NCBI GenBank assembly: GCA_910577395.1 | Contig: CAJTLG010000001.1 | Coordinates: 124,001-188,000, forward strand | Source of the DNA: an uncultured Vampirovibrio sp. | GTDB taxonomy: Bacteria; Cyanobacteriota; Vampirovibrionia; Gastranaerophilales; Gastranaerophilaceae | Direction: 5' to 3' | DNA length: 64,000 bases | Program-made: the position numbers and the translations under genes | Notes under the pieces: generated by a model | The model's input: only the letters and a program-made list of their open reading frames with translations | What the model was told of the DNA's origin: nothing | The model's database searches: none | In this document: positions 43,427-51,408 of the stretch, piece after piece | Layout: the number at the start of each line of letters is the position of its first letter | Numbering within the stretch: position 1 is the first letter of the stretch

Positions 43427-44371
43427 TTATTCATTCTCATCTTTAGTTTTTTTGTCATAATTGTTAAGGTTTTGTAACATCTCTATTTGTTTTTCATATA
43501 TTTCCTGTTTAATTGCGCGTAGTTTTGCATTTAAGTCCGTAGAGTCCGTGGTTGTATTGCCGGTAATATGGTTGCCCAAAATATTTAATTCATCTGCTAT
43601 TTGCTGCTCTTGCGTTTTTATATTTGATGCAGTGCCAATGTTGTCTGAATTACTTGTGTTGTTTGTACTTTTTGTGTTGCCCGTATTTTTTACCGGGGCA
43701 TCCTGCCCTGCTTTTTCTGCTGCAGAAGACACACCTTTGGTGCCGAATGCTTTGGAATGCGATAGTGAGATACTTATATACATAATGTTTCCGGATTTAT
43801 CATGTTTTATTTTGCCGTCTCCGCCATATTTGGCAGCCTGAATTATCCAGTTTCCGTTTGCAAGATTTTGCTGCAACATGCTATCTGATGTCCCGTCCTC
43901 ATTATCATTTGCAATTTGTTTTAAATCTATAACATTGCCTTGTTTATCAATAATTCTGTAATTCCCGCTTGTAAAATCATCTTCATTGTGGTTGTAGTAC
44001 AGGTTTAATGTTTTTATATTTAACGCTTTTATGCCTTCAGAGGTTTTAATTGAATAATTTGAATATTCAAAAACAGCCTGCTCCTGCAGGAATAAATCAT
44101 TTATTGCAGAATTGTCGGTATCGGTACTGATTATGATATCATTTTTGTTATTAAGCTGTTTTTCAAGCTCTTCAATTTGTTTTTTTAAATCTTCAATCTG
44201 CTCAAGGATGCTTAATTTGTCATCTTTATCTACCTTATCAACAGCGGTGCCGTTATCATCCTGAAATAGGTTTCCTATCTCAATTATTGTTTCATTCTCT
44301 TTAACATTAAGCTTGTTTACGGTATCCAAATTTGCCGCAGTTGTATTAATACCTGTGATATTGCTAAACAT
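43427..44371 (-). CDS. Coiled-coil hypothetical protein, 314 aa, partner of the 793-aa gene
   Basis: The ATG at 44371 has AAGGCGG six bases upstream, so the longer frame from 44425 is not used. The product has no signal peptide. A coiled coil lies at about 55-85 (ILEQIEDLKKQIEELEKQL), a beta-rich middle at about 110-225 (DNEDGTSDS, AAKYGGDGKIKHDKSGN), an Asn/Thr/Ser-rich linker and a C-terminal helix. It is followed by the 793-residue gene after 64 bases, so both are probably co-transcribed and work together. Its leader carries the TTGTTTATC motif also seen before the glycine-rich genes. Confidence 0.75.
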   Translation of the reverse strand: MFSNITGINTTAANLDTVNKLNVKENETIIEIGNLFQDDNGTAVDKVDKDDKLSILEQIEDLKKQIEELEKQLNNKNDIIISTDTDNSAINDLFLQEQAVFEYSNYSIKTSEGIKALNIKTLNLYYNHNEDDFTSGNYRIIDKQGNVIDLKQIANDNEDGTSDSMLQQNLANGNWIIQAAKYGGDGKIKHDKSGNIMYISISLSHSKAFGTKGVSSAAEKAGQDAPVKNTGNTKSTNNTSNSDNIGTASNIKTQEQQIADELNILGNHITGNTTTDSTDLNAKLRAIKQEIYEKQIEMLQNLNNYDKKTKDENE

Positions 44372-44477
44372 AAAACCGCCTTTTGATAAACAATTACTCT
44401 GTATAATTAGACGGCATACAAACAAACAATCTTTAGCTTTAAGCTAAAGATTGTTAAGTTTTATTGCTATTTTGCAC

Positions 44478-46571
44478 TTACATCTTAGTGTTTTTCCATA
44501 TTATATACTGTGAGTATACATCTTTATTTTCAATATCTTTTTGACTTATTCTGACATTATAAATCGGGGCAAATCCTTTATTTTCAAGCTTTTTATACGG
44601 AATGCCGCATTGAATTTTTACAACTTTATTTATAGTATCATTTTTTCTAAAATAGCAATCTTTCGGGTAATTACCCAGTTTATATGCTTTTTTATCGCTA
44701 TTATTGAATTCATCAATTGGTTGGCTCGGATAGGGTGTAATTAAATAATCGTATTTTTTAATGTCATAATTATCAAATCTTGACAGTATAAGTTCTTCAA
44801 TCAGGATATGTTTTTTCTTTGCATTTATTTTTGTAAGGTGCATAAGTACGTTTTCATCGGCAAATATACCAACGGTTTTGTATTCTTCAATATAAGAAAA
44901 TAATGTTTCATCAATCTTGCAGCCTGCTCTTTCTCCTTTAAAAAAGCCGTATTCCATACATCTTACGTTATATGTAAAATTATCATAATTTTGTTCTTTT
45001 TTATAAACATTTATAAGGCTGTACAATGGCCTTGCAGCAAGAAACCCTGAAACAATAAAAAGATAGAACAGACAAAACACGGTAACAATACCCTTGTAAA
45101 GATTATTTTTCTTAAAGTATAAAAGCACCAAAACAGGAGCACTTATTGTAATAAAAGCGGTTATAAACCTGATACTGTATACCATATACCCTATTGCAAA
45201 ACTAAGTACAATAAGATTTAAATAAAACAATAAACCAAGGGTATATATAATAATCCGGTGCTGTTTTGTTTTTTTGTAAAAACTTTTAATTAAACGAATT
45301 GTTCCTAAAATTGCGCAAGGAATAAAAACTAAAAATCCTGTAATTCCAAAGCCTATGGTTTGTTCGGAAAGAGAAGAGTTTAACCCTTCCATTTTCATTA
45401 ATACCCCCGCATTATTTGGAATATGTAAAAATGAAAATAACGCATTTTGAATTTCAAACATTAGAGGGCTAAGGTAAATACCCCACCTGAACCCTGCAAA
45501 ATCAAACATTTGTATATTATATCTTATAAAGTTTGTAATAAATGCACCAAAGCCGCCAAAAAACGCATGCCTGTTTAGTGAAATCTCTGACCCCAGCGGG
45601 TTAGAATAATCAATAAAATTTAAAACATAATTGCATCCGGAAAAGATAAAGAAATTTATTGTAAGTAAAGATATAAATTTTAAATATTCCCTTTTCTCTC
45701 CTTTTTTAAATGCATATATTAAAAATAATCCTAATACAGGTAACCCCGCCATAAATGCCGTGCTTTTAACACCAAGGGCTATTGCAAAACAAAGACTTGA
45801 AAAATACCCTTTTGCATTATCCTTTTTATCAATGTAATCAAGGAAAAATATTATAGAATATAAAAGAAGAACCCCTGTAAATAAATCACTCTGCGTGCTT
45901 GAAATTTGTGATATTATTCCTGCAAATGATGAGAACACAAATATTGCCCAAAGCCTTTTTCTGATTGAAATTTTGCATATTTCAAGAAACATCCATATTC
46001 CTGCAACACCAAACAGGAAACTGAAAAATTCTAAAAATCCAAAGCCAATATCCCTGCCTGTTAAAGAATATATCCAGGTGTAAATAATTTCTGAATTAAT
46101 CGGCATTACAAGGTTTCTTATATCTTTAGTATCAAAATGAAAAATTTGCCCATGCCCCGCCCATACAAGAGCCCTGTAAGTGTGATAATCAAGCGCATCA
46201 TAGTCATTAACCGGCAAAAATGCGCATAAAATAAAACCGCCAATTATTAGGAATATAAACCCTGCTCCAAGAAATATTAAAGTTTTATCCAGTTTTATTG
46301 AGTTTAAAATTTTCCTTAATGTCAGTCTGTATTTTTCAAAATCAGGCTTTAAAAGAGGTTTTCCTTTTTTAAACCATACAGTAAGTATTGCGATAAATAT
46401 TATTGTATTGCATAAAATTATCCCAATAGGTGATATCTGTTTAAATAATGATAATACTTCAACAGTAAGGATAATAAGTGCGGCAGCAATCGGAAAAACA
46501 TATAAAAAAGACCCTGCAATTGAGGCTATCAGGTATGCGCTTAAAAGTGTAATTAAACAGGATATTGCCAT
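44478..46571 (-). CDS. Multi-pass membrane protein, GT-C glycosyltransferase-like (697 aa)
   Basis: About 13 hydrophobic helices fill residues 1-520, with a soluble C-terminal domain after them. The first extracytoplasmic loop has NDYDALDYHTYRALVW (about 121-136), placed like the acidic catalytic motif of GT-C enzymes such as ArnT and PMT. That and the overall layout suggest transfer of a sugar from a polyprenyl-phosphate donor to a surface acceptor. The family call is inferred, not proved. Standalone gene with a long 5' gap. Confidence 0.7.
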   Translation of the reverse strand: MAISCLITLLSAYLIASIAGSFLYVFPIAAALIILTVEVLSLFKQISPIGIILCNTIIFIAILTVWFKKGKPLLKPDFEKYRLTLRKILNSIKLDKTLIFLGAGFIFLIIGGFILCAFLPVNDYDALDYHTYRALVWAGHGQIFHFDTKDIRNLVMPINSEIIYTWIYSLTGRDIGFGFLEFFSFLFGVAGIWMFLEICKISIRKRLWAIFVFSSFAGIISQISSTQSDLFTGVLLLYSIIFFLDYIDKKDNAKGYFSSLCFAIALGVKSTAFMAGLPVLGLFLIYAFKKGEKREYLKFISLLTINFFIFSGCNYVLNFIDYSNPLGSEISLNRHAFFGGFGAFITNFIRYNIQMFDFAGFRWGIYLSPLMFEIQNALFSFLHIPNNAGVLMKMEGLNSSLSEQTIGFGITGFLVFIPCAILGTIRLIKSFYKKTKQHRIIIYTLGLLFYLNLIVLSFAIGYMVYSIRFITAFITISAPVLVLLYFKKNNLYKGIVTVFCLFYLFIVSGFLAARPLYSLINVYKKEQNYDNFTYNVRCMEYGFFKGERAGCKIDETLFSYIEEYKTVGIFADENVLMHLTKINAKKKHILIEELILSRFDNYDIKKYDYLITPYPSQPIDEFNNSDKKAYKLGNYPKDCYFRKNDTINKVVKIQCGIPYKKLENKGFAPIYNVRISQKDIENKDVYSQYIIWKNTKM

Positions 46572-46780
46572 AGAGCAATTATAAATTAAAAAGCTAACTA
46601 ATCAAGAATTGCATATAAAACTACCTGACAGGGTAGTTTACTTTCCCCTGTAAGATTTTTATTATAACTATTGTGCATATTCCACTCTCACTCGTAAACT
46701 ATTTAACCGGTTTTAGGGGCAAAATCCCAAGGACCGGTTTTCTTTACCCGAAACGAGCGAGCTTAGCGAAAGCAAAATAT
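46572..46780. other. Gap with two inverted repeats, possible small RNA
   Basis: ACTACC-TGACAG-GGTAGT (46621-46638) forms a hairpin. AACCGGT (46705-46711) and ACCGGTT (46733-46739) form a second hairpin followed on the plus strand by TTTTCTTT, as in a terminator, yet no plus-strand gene lies here. No ORF is supported. Confidence 0.4.
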
Positions 46781-47377
46781 TTACATTTCACATCTTGCTT
46801 CAAGTGCTTTAATAAGGGTTAATTCATCAGCATATTCAAGCTCTGAGCCTAACGGTATGCCGAATGCAATCCTTGAAATCTTTATCCCGAAGGGTTTTAA
46901 AAGCTTGTTTAAATATAAACTTGTGGCTTCCCCTTCAACAGAAGGGTTTAGTGCTAAAATTATTTCTTTAATTTCATTATCATGAACGCGTGTTAAAAGT
47001 TCTTTGATTCTGATGTCATTTGGCCCGATGCCGTCAATTGGTGATATGAGCCCTTGCAGCACATGATAAAGCCCGTTATATTCGTTTGTTTTTTCTATCG
47101 CAATAAGGTCTTTTGTTTCGTTTACCACGCATATGATTTCACGGTTTCTTGAAGTGTTTTGGCAAATTTCACAAGGATTGGATTGTGACATATTAAAACA
47201 TATATCACAGTAGCTAATTGTGGTCTTAGCCTCAATCATAGCCTCTGCAAAACTTTTCACTTCATTTTGCGGCATCTTTAAAAGATGCAGTGCAAGACGC
47301 TGCGCCGTCTTTGGGCCGATAGACGGCAGCTTTTGAAAATATTCTATTAATTTTGCAAGCGGCCTTGTGTATTCCAT
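46781..47377 (-). CDS. recR: Recombination mediator protein RecR
   Basis: RecR works with RecF and RecO in loading RecA at gaps. The 198 residues have an N-terminal helix-hairpin-helix (PSIGPKTAQRLALHLL), a four-Cys zinc motif (CDICFNMSQSNPCEIC plus), and a Toprim domain with VVNETKDLIAIE and NPSVEGEATSLYL. It starts in the stop of ybaB (TAATG), the usual pairing. Confidence 0.96.
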   Translation of the reverse strand: MEYTRPLAKLIEYFQKLPSIGPKTAQRLALHLLKMPQNEVKSFAEAMIEAKTTISYCDICFNMSQSNPCEICQNTSRNREIICVVNETKDLIAIEKTNEYNGLYHVLQGLISPIDGIGPNDIRIKELLTRVHDNEIKEIILALNPSVEGEATSLYLNKLLKPFGIKISRIAFGIPLGSELEYADELTLIKALEARCEM

Positions 47378-47709
47378 TAGAATAGCCCGGGTATATTCAA
47401 CCCGCCTGTTGCCTGTTTCATAGATTTTTCCATTTCAACGGAGGCTTGTTTTGTGGCGTCTTTAATTGCCTCTGATATTAAATCTTCAAGCATTTCAATT
47501 GTTTCACTGTCTACACTTTCAGGATTTTCAGAGTTAATAGCCTCGGGCTTAATTTTTATAGATTTGAATTTTGATTGGCCGTCATATATAACTTCAATCG
47601 CACCGCCTGCGCATTTGCCTGTTACTTCAATTGATTTCAGGTTTTCTTGTGCATCTTTTAGCTTTTTTTGCATTTTTTGTGCCTGTTGCATCATTTGAAT
47701 CATATTCAT
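47377..47709 (-). CDS. ybaB: Nucleoid-associated protein YbaB/EbfC
   Basis: This small dimeric DNA-binding protein sits next to recR in many bacteria. The Met-rich start MNMIQMMQQAQKMQKKL and TGKCAGGAIEVIYDG are typical. The ATG at 47709 (110 residues) was chosen since GGGGAGA lies nine bases upstream and the in-frame ATG at 47727 has none. One-base overlap with recR. Confidence 0.92.
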   Translation of the reverse strand: MNMIQMMQQAQKMQKKLKDAQENLKSIEVTGKCAGGAIEVIYDGQSKFKSIKIKPEAINSENPESVDSETIEMLEDLISEAIKDATKQASVEMEKSMKQATGGLNIPGLF

Positions 47710-47731
47710 ATTATTGTATCTCCCCATGTGT

Positions 47732-47737
47732 TATAAT
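47732..47737 (+). promoter_or_regulatory. Extended -10 box (TG-T-TATAAT) before the metalloprotease
   Basis: TG-T-TATAAT ends ten bases before the ATG at 47748, leaving at most a few leader bases. No Shine-Dalgarno. The box lies just outside the 5' end of ybaB on the other strand. Confidence 0.5.
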
Positions 47738-47747
47738 TATCTATTAT

Positions 47748-48524
47748 ATGCAAAGAAAAACTTATCTTCAATATTGTTTAAATAATAAAGGTAAAATTTC
47801 AAGGTGGCCTTCCAATATGATGCCGCTTGCGTTTTATATTGCACCGTTTCGTTGGTATAAATCCACCTCTCAAGCAGAAGCGTATAAATACCAAAATATG
47901 GTAATCCAGGCAATGAACACCTGGCAGAGTGCAGCGGGTGGTGTAGCCGGGTTTAATCTTGTAAACGCTCTTATAAATTCTCAAATTAACCTTGAATGGA
48001 AAAGGGTGGACAGGAAATCCCTCGGTCAGTGTCAGTTTCATTATGACCCAAGCGGCAGGTTTTATTCTGCCGAGGTGCGTATAGGGCTTTCTGACGGAAT
48101 TATTTGCAAAAAATATATGGATGAAGCGGAAGTATATCATACAATCCTTCATGAAATAGGCCATGCGCTTGGGCTTGGGCATTCACCTTACAAAGAGGAT
48201 ATTATGTATACACCGCATCAATATGGTGTTGTAAATCTTTCAAACAGGGATATTCAAACGCTTAGGTGGCTGTATAAATTTGAAATCGGGAAAACGCCGC
48301 AGGAAATTCTTGCGCTGCACCCTAACACGGGTGCCAGGGATTTAGACGAACTTGTGCTTGTACTATCAGGCGAAAAAACTGAATTCCAAAAGGTGCAGGA
48401 TAGTGTTGCGGCACGGTTTGGCAGCAAGGATTTAGTGGCAGAAAATCAAAATATCGGGGATTTAAAAATGTATCTTATGCAGGTGCATAATAATTTTGTA
48501 GTAAGAAAGCCACCCGAAAAATAA
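47748..48524 (+). CDS. Zinc metalloprotease, matrixin-like (metzincin), 258 aa
   Basis: The catalytic motif HEIGHALGLGH (about 141-151, HExxHxxGxxH) is followed by the Met-turn region DIMY, which marks the metzincin clan. The upstream region (about 25-130) fits a matrixin catalytic fold (NTWQSAAGG, near PFRWYKS). The C-terminal 80 residues are a charged tail without a clear domain. No signal peptide or propeptide with a Cys switch is visible, so it acts in the cytoplasm or leaves by an unusual route. The frame extends upstream, but the ATG at 47748 fits the promoter. It is followed by the XRE gene on the other strand. Confidence 0.88.
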   Translation: MQRKTYLQYCLNNKGKISRWPSNMMPLAFYIAPFRWYKSTSQAEAYKYQNMVIQAMNTWQSAAGGVAGFNLVNALINSQINLEWKRVDRKSLGQCQFHYDPSGRFYSAEVRIGLSDGIICKKYMDEAEVYHTILHEIGHALGLGHSPYKEDIMYTPHQYGVVNLSNRDIQTLRWLYKFEIGKTPQEILALHPNTGARDLDELVLVLSGEKTEFQKVQDSVAARFGSKDLVAENQNIGDLKMYLMQVHNNFVVRKPPEK

Positions 48525-48528
48525 CTCA

Positions 48529-48789
48529 TTATTCAATCAGTGAAAATCCTTCAGGCAGCCCTTCTTCAATAATTTTTACAAACTCCGAAGGTTTAACATT
48601 AAGTGCCTCTGAAAGCTTAAAAACCGTAGTCAATTGAGGGTCTTTCAATCCTCTTTCCAAACTGTTTAAAAGAGATGTTGAAATTTCGTATTCCCCCGCA
48701 AGCTGATAAAGGCTTTTATCTTTTCTTAAATGTTTTAATGTTTTTCCTGCAAGGGTGCAAATTATCTTTTTCTTATCTTCCTGTTGCAT
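48529..48789 (-). CDS. XRE-family transcriptional regulator, divergent from glycine-rich gene 3
   Basis: This 86-residue single-domain Cro/XRE helix-turn-helix protein (about 12-70) has LAGEYEISTSLLNSLERG as recognition unit. It is only weakly similar to the regulator at 12223-12552, but stands in the same position: divergent from a glycine-rich prepilin-like gene, with an inverted repeat in the shared gap. TATTAT ends seven bases before its ATG, so it may be leaderless. It likely controls its neighbour and itself. Confidence 0.9.
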   Translation of the reverse strand: MQQEDKKKIICTLAGKTLKHLRKDKSLYQLAGEYEISTSLLNSLERGLKDPQLTTVFKLSEALNVKPSEFVKIIEEGLPEGFSLIE

Positions 48790-48819
48790 TTTTTAAATAA
48801 TAAGTTAAAATAAAATTAT

Positions 48820-48835
48820 CACGTTCACGAACGTG
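48820..48835. promoter_or_regulatory. Operator-like palindrome between XRE gene and glycine-rich gene 3
   Basis: CACGTTC-AC-GAACGTG is an inverted repeat with seven-base arms. A second, overlapping one, TTCACG-AA-CGTGAA, shifts by four bases. It is the most GC-rich spot in the divergent gap and a natural site for the adjacent XRE dimer. Confidence 0.7.
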
Positions 48836-48878
48836 AATGAATATGAGAAGTTGTTTATCAAAATTGGAGTTGTTCTAA

Positions 48879-51029
48879 ATGAAGATTGTTTATCTAAGAC
48901 CCTTAAAAAGGTTGCGTATTTTTGCCTTTTCGCTCGTAGAAATGCTCATGGCGTTATTAGTAGCATCATTATTAATGGCAGCACTTGCCCCTGTAATGAC
49001 AAGAAAAACAGAATTAGCATCGTTTGAAGGAGATATGAATCCCCCATTAAATTCTATGTGGGTATATACTAATCCCGGCAACTATGGTTTTGAAATACCA
49101 GATAATGTTAATAACATATCTATACAAGCATCAGGCGGTGGCGGAGGAGGAGCAGGCGCATCCTTTAAAACATATAAAGAAGGATATACAGTTAATAAAA
49201 CATTTACCGTGCCAAAAGGAGTATATGAAATAACATTCACCCTTACCGGAGGAGGTGGCGCAGGAGGTTCAGGGTATGCAAGGAATGCAAATGATAATTG
49301 TGGTTTAGGTAAACAGATACCCCATATGGCAGATAGCGGAAAGGATTTGTGCGCCGTAAAAGGCGGCCCTACTAATACAGGAAATATTTATGTTACCAGG
49401 GCCGTAAATTCCGGCGAACTTTGTGATTCAACAAACTGTTGCTGGATAAATATTCCCGATTGTGCAGGGTCAAATTGCGCTGAACCCCGTACCGTTTGCA
49501 AATACGACGCAGCCGTGAATTGGTGCGCTGCAGATAATACCACGCTAAATGGCAACGGGCGTCTTTTATCCAAAACAGAAATGCAAAGAATTGTGGACGA
49601 TGGCAGATATGTCGGGGCAAACGGTTTAAATTTATGCGGCCTTTCAGATGATCATTCAATGGAAAATAAATACGGCATACCTAGTTGCGGTATGGTTATG
49701 TCCTGTTTTGGCTCCAGTAACAACCATTGTTATCGTGCATTTCATTGGCTTTCAAATCATGACGAGTACCGTCTATGGGGCTATCCGTATTTAGTACCTA
49801 ATAATCAATATAAGGACCAGGCAAATGGTTTTGTTTGTGTCCGTGAGCTGGATAATTGGTTTCACTTTACCGGGGCAGGCGGCTCGTCTGGTTCAAAATA
49901 TACAAATACAATAAAGGTAAGTCCGGGAGATACCATAAATTTAACAATAGGTGAAGGTGGAGCATCAGCAGCAGCAGGTGTATACGGTTATCCCGGTACT
50001 GCTACATATCTTTCCCATACTGATAAAAAAACAGGAAATACCGTAACATATTATGCGGGAGGAGGAAAGGGCGGGAATGCTGCAACGTCAACTGCAAACG
50101 GTCCTGCACTTGGTGCATATGCTCCGGATTGCTCACAGGGTGGAAGCTGTTCGTTTGTAGTAAGTGCTAATGGCGGAAAAGGATATGCCGGGAGCAGTAT
50201 TCAAGGCGGAACTGGGGCTGGGGGTGCTGTTGGCGGTACAATAGAGGTTGGCAAAGGAAAGGGTGATGATGCAAAGGCAAACAGTGGATTTGGCGGGGGC
50301 GGAGGAGTGTGTATGCGAAATGTTAGAACACCTTCATTATGTTCATCGGGAGGAAAAGGTGGAAGCGGATATGCTGAAATAGAATATTCTGTAGCATCTC
50401 CCGGGGGTGGAGGAGGAGCAGGAGGCACAATAGGTGTAAACAATGAAACCCATATATCTAAATCAATAAATTTAAATGTAACACCTGGGGATGTATTAAG
50501 TATTACAATAGGCGCAGGCGGAAGCGGAGGCGGAGTAAACGCATCAGGATATGAAGGTAAAGATACAATTCTTCTTACAAAAAATGGAACAAAATATGTA
50601 TTTAAAGGAGGCAAGGGTGGTAATACAGGAACATTTGATACGCTAAACAGACAAGTGGGCGGTATTGGCGGATATGGCGGAAACTATCCGGATGCAAGCA
50701 AGGATGAATACCCGGAAATTGTTGCACCATTAACAACAAAAGGAATGAATGGTGCCGAAGATACTCTTGGTATATCGGGCGGAGAAGGAGGAAAAAGCGT
50801 AAATGGATACACAGGAGGATGCGGAGGTATGCAGGTAAGTGATGATACAACAATAAGTACTTGTAATTCTAATTCGGAAAATGGCGAAAGTGCAATAAAA
50901 TATGATGCTTCTGCAAATAGGTACGGAGGTACCGGCGGAGGCGGAGGAGGAATTAACCTTGGAACAGGAAACAAAGGTACAGGTGGCAATGGTGCCGATG
51001 GGTATCTATTGATTAAGTGGAATAGGTAA
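48879..51029 (+). CDS. Prepilin-like N-terminus fused to glycine-rich adhesin-type domains, 716 aa (gene 3)
   Basis: A basic 16-residue leader ending in Ala precedes FSLVEMLMALLVAS and a hydrophobic helix (class III signal, Glu at +5). Two Gly-rich blocks then flank a Cys-containing domain (about 150-340), which includes GRLLSKTEMQRI and FVCVREL and resembles short C-type-lectin-like or sulfatase-modifying-like domains of surface proteins. Later units follow the form TPGDVLSITIGAGG, loop, GGKGG. The end GADGYLLIKW matches the ends of the other two. GGAG lies about 11 bases before the ATG. The function is probably adhesion at the tip of a pilus-like structure. Confidence 0.85.
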   Translation: MKIVYLRPLKRLRIFAFSLVEMLMALLVASLLMAALAPVMTRKTELASFEGDMNPPLNSMWVYTNPGNYGFEIPDNVNNISIQASGGGGGGAGASFKTYKEGYTVNKTFTVPKGVYEITFTLTGGGGAGGSGYARNANDNCGLGKQIPHMADSGKDLCAVKGGPTNTGNIYVTRAVNSGELCDSTNCCWINIPDCAGSNCAEPRTVCKYDAAVNWCAADNTTLNGNGRLLSKTEMQRIVDDGRYVGANGLNLCGLSDDHSMENKYGIPSCGMVMSCFGSSNNHCYRAFHWLSNHDEYRLWGYPYLVPNNQYKDQANGFVCVRELDNWFHFTGAGGSSGSKYTNTIKVSPGDTINLTIGEGGASAAAGVYGYPGTATYLSHTDKKTGNTVTYYAGGGKGGNAATSTANGPALGAYAPDCSQGGSCSFVVSANGGKGYAGSSIQGGTGAGGAVGGTIEVGKGKGDDAKANSGFGGGGGVCMRNVRTPSLCSSGGKGGSGYAEIEYSVASPGGGGGAGGTIGVNNETHISKSINLNVTPGDVLSITIGAGGSGGGVNASGYEGKDTILLTKNGTKYVFKGGKGGNTGTFDTLNRQVGGIGGYGGNYPDASKDEYPEIVAPLTTKGMNGAEDTLGISGGEGGKSVNGYTGGCGGMQVSDDTTISTCNSNSENGESAIKYDASANRYGGTGGGGGGINLGTGNKGTGGNGADGYLLIKWNR

Positions 51030-51078
51030 AAGGTTAATTCTTTAAGCCTAAGATTCGATAAAACAAAACAACTTTTTC

Positions 51079-51111
51079 AGGGCGCATTCTGTAACCTTTA
51101 GCGCCCTTTTC
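51079..51111 (+). terminator. Terminator of glycine-rich gene 3
   Basis: AGGGCGC/GCGCCCT stem with a 15-base loop, then TTTCTTT. It is preceded by GATAAAACAAAACAACTTT, akin to the 3' element of genes 1 and 2. Confidence 0.85.
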
Positions 51112-51196
51112 TTTACAATGTATGCCTTATTCGATAATTGCAGTTGTAGTAAATTAGTGCACTGAATTATGTGGATATAAAAATTTGGAGGTAAAA

Positions 51197-51346
51197 ATGT
51201 CTAAAACAAATAATCGAGCTAAGATTATTAAAAGGGTTGAAATTCTTGATGAAGCTTTGCAAACAGCGCTTGAGGCTATTCTTGAAATACAGTCCGAGCA
51301 AAGACTGATAAGATATCTTTTATCAGAAGAAGAAAAAGAGGATGAA
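51197..51346 (+). CDS. Small basic hypothetical protein, 49 aa
   Basis: GGAGG stands five bases before the ATG, a strong ribosome site for this window. The product has an amphipathic helix (about 8-35, RVEILDEALQTALEAIL) and a basic tail. A one-base shift near 51300 would give an acidic Glu-rich tail instead, so the C-terminus is uncertain. No family is recognised. Confidence 0.45.
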
Positions 51347-51408
51347 AAAGATTAACTTAACAAAAAAAGGCTTTTACTACACTAACAGGTCGCAGTTTAA
51401 GGCGGCCA

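Noticed and set aside
47631..47747. Hydrophobic N-terminal extension of the metalloprotease frame as a signal peptide.
   Set aside because: It lies antisense to ybaB codons, upstream of the likely promoter, and has no positive start with ribosome site.
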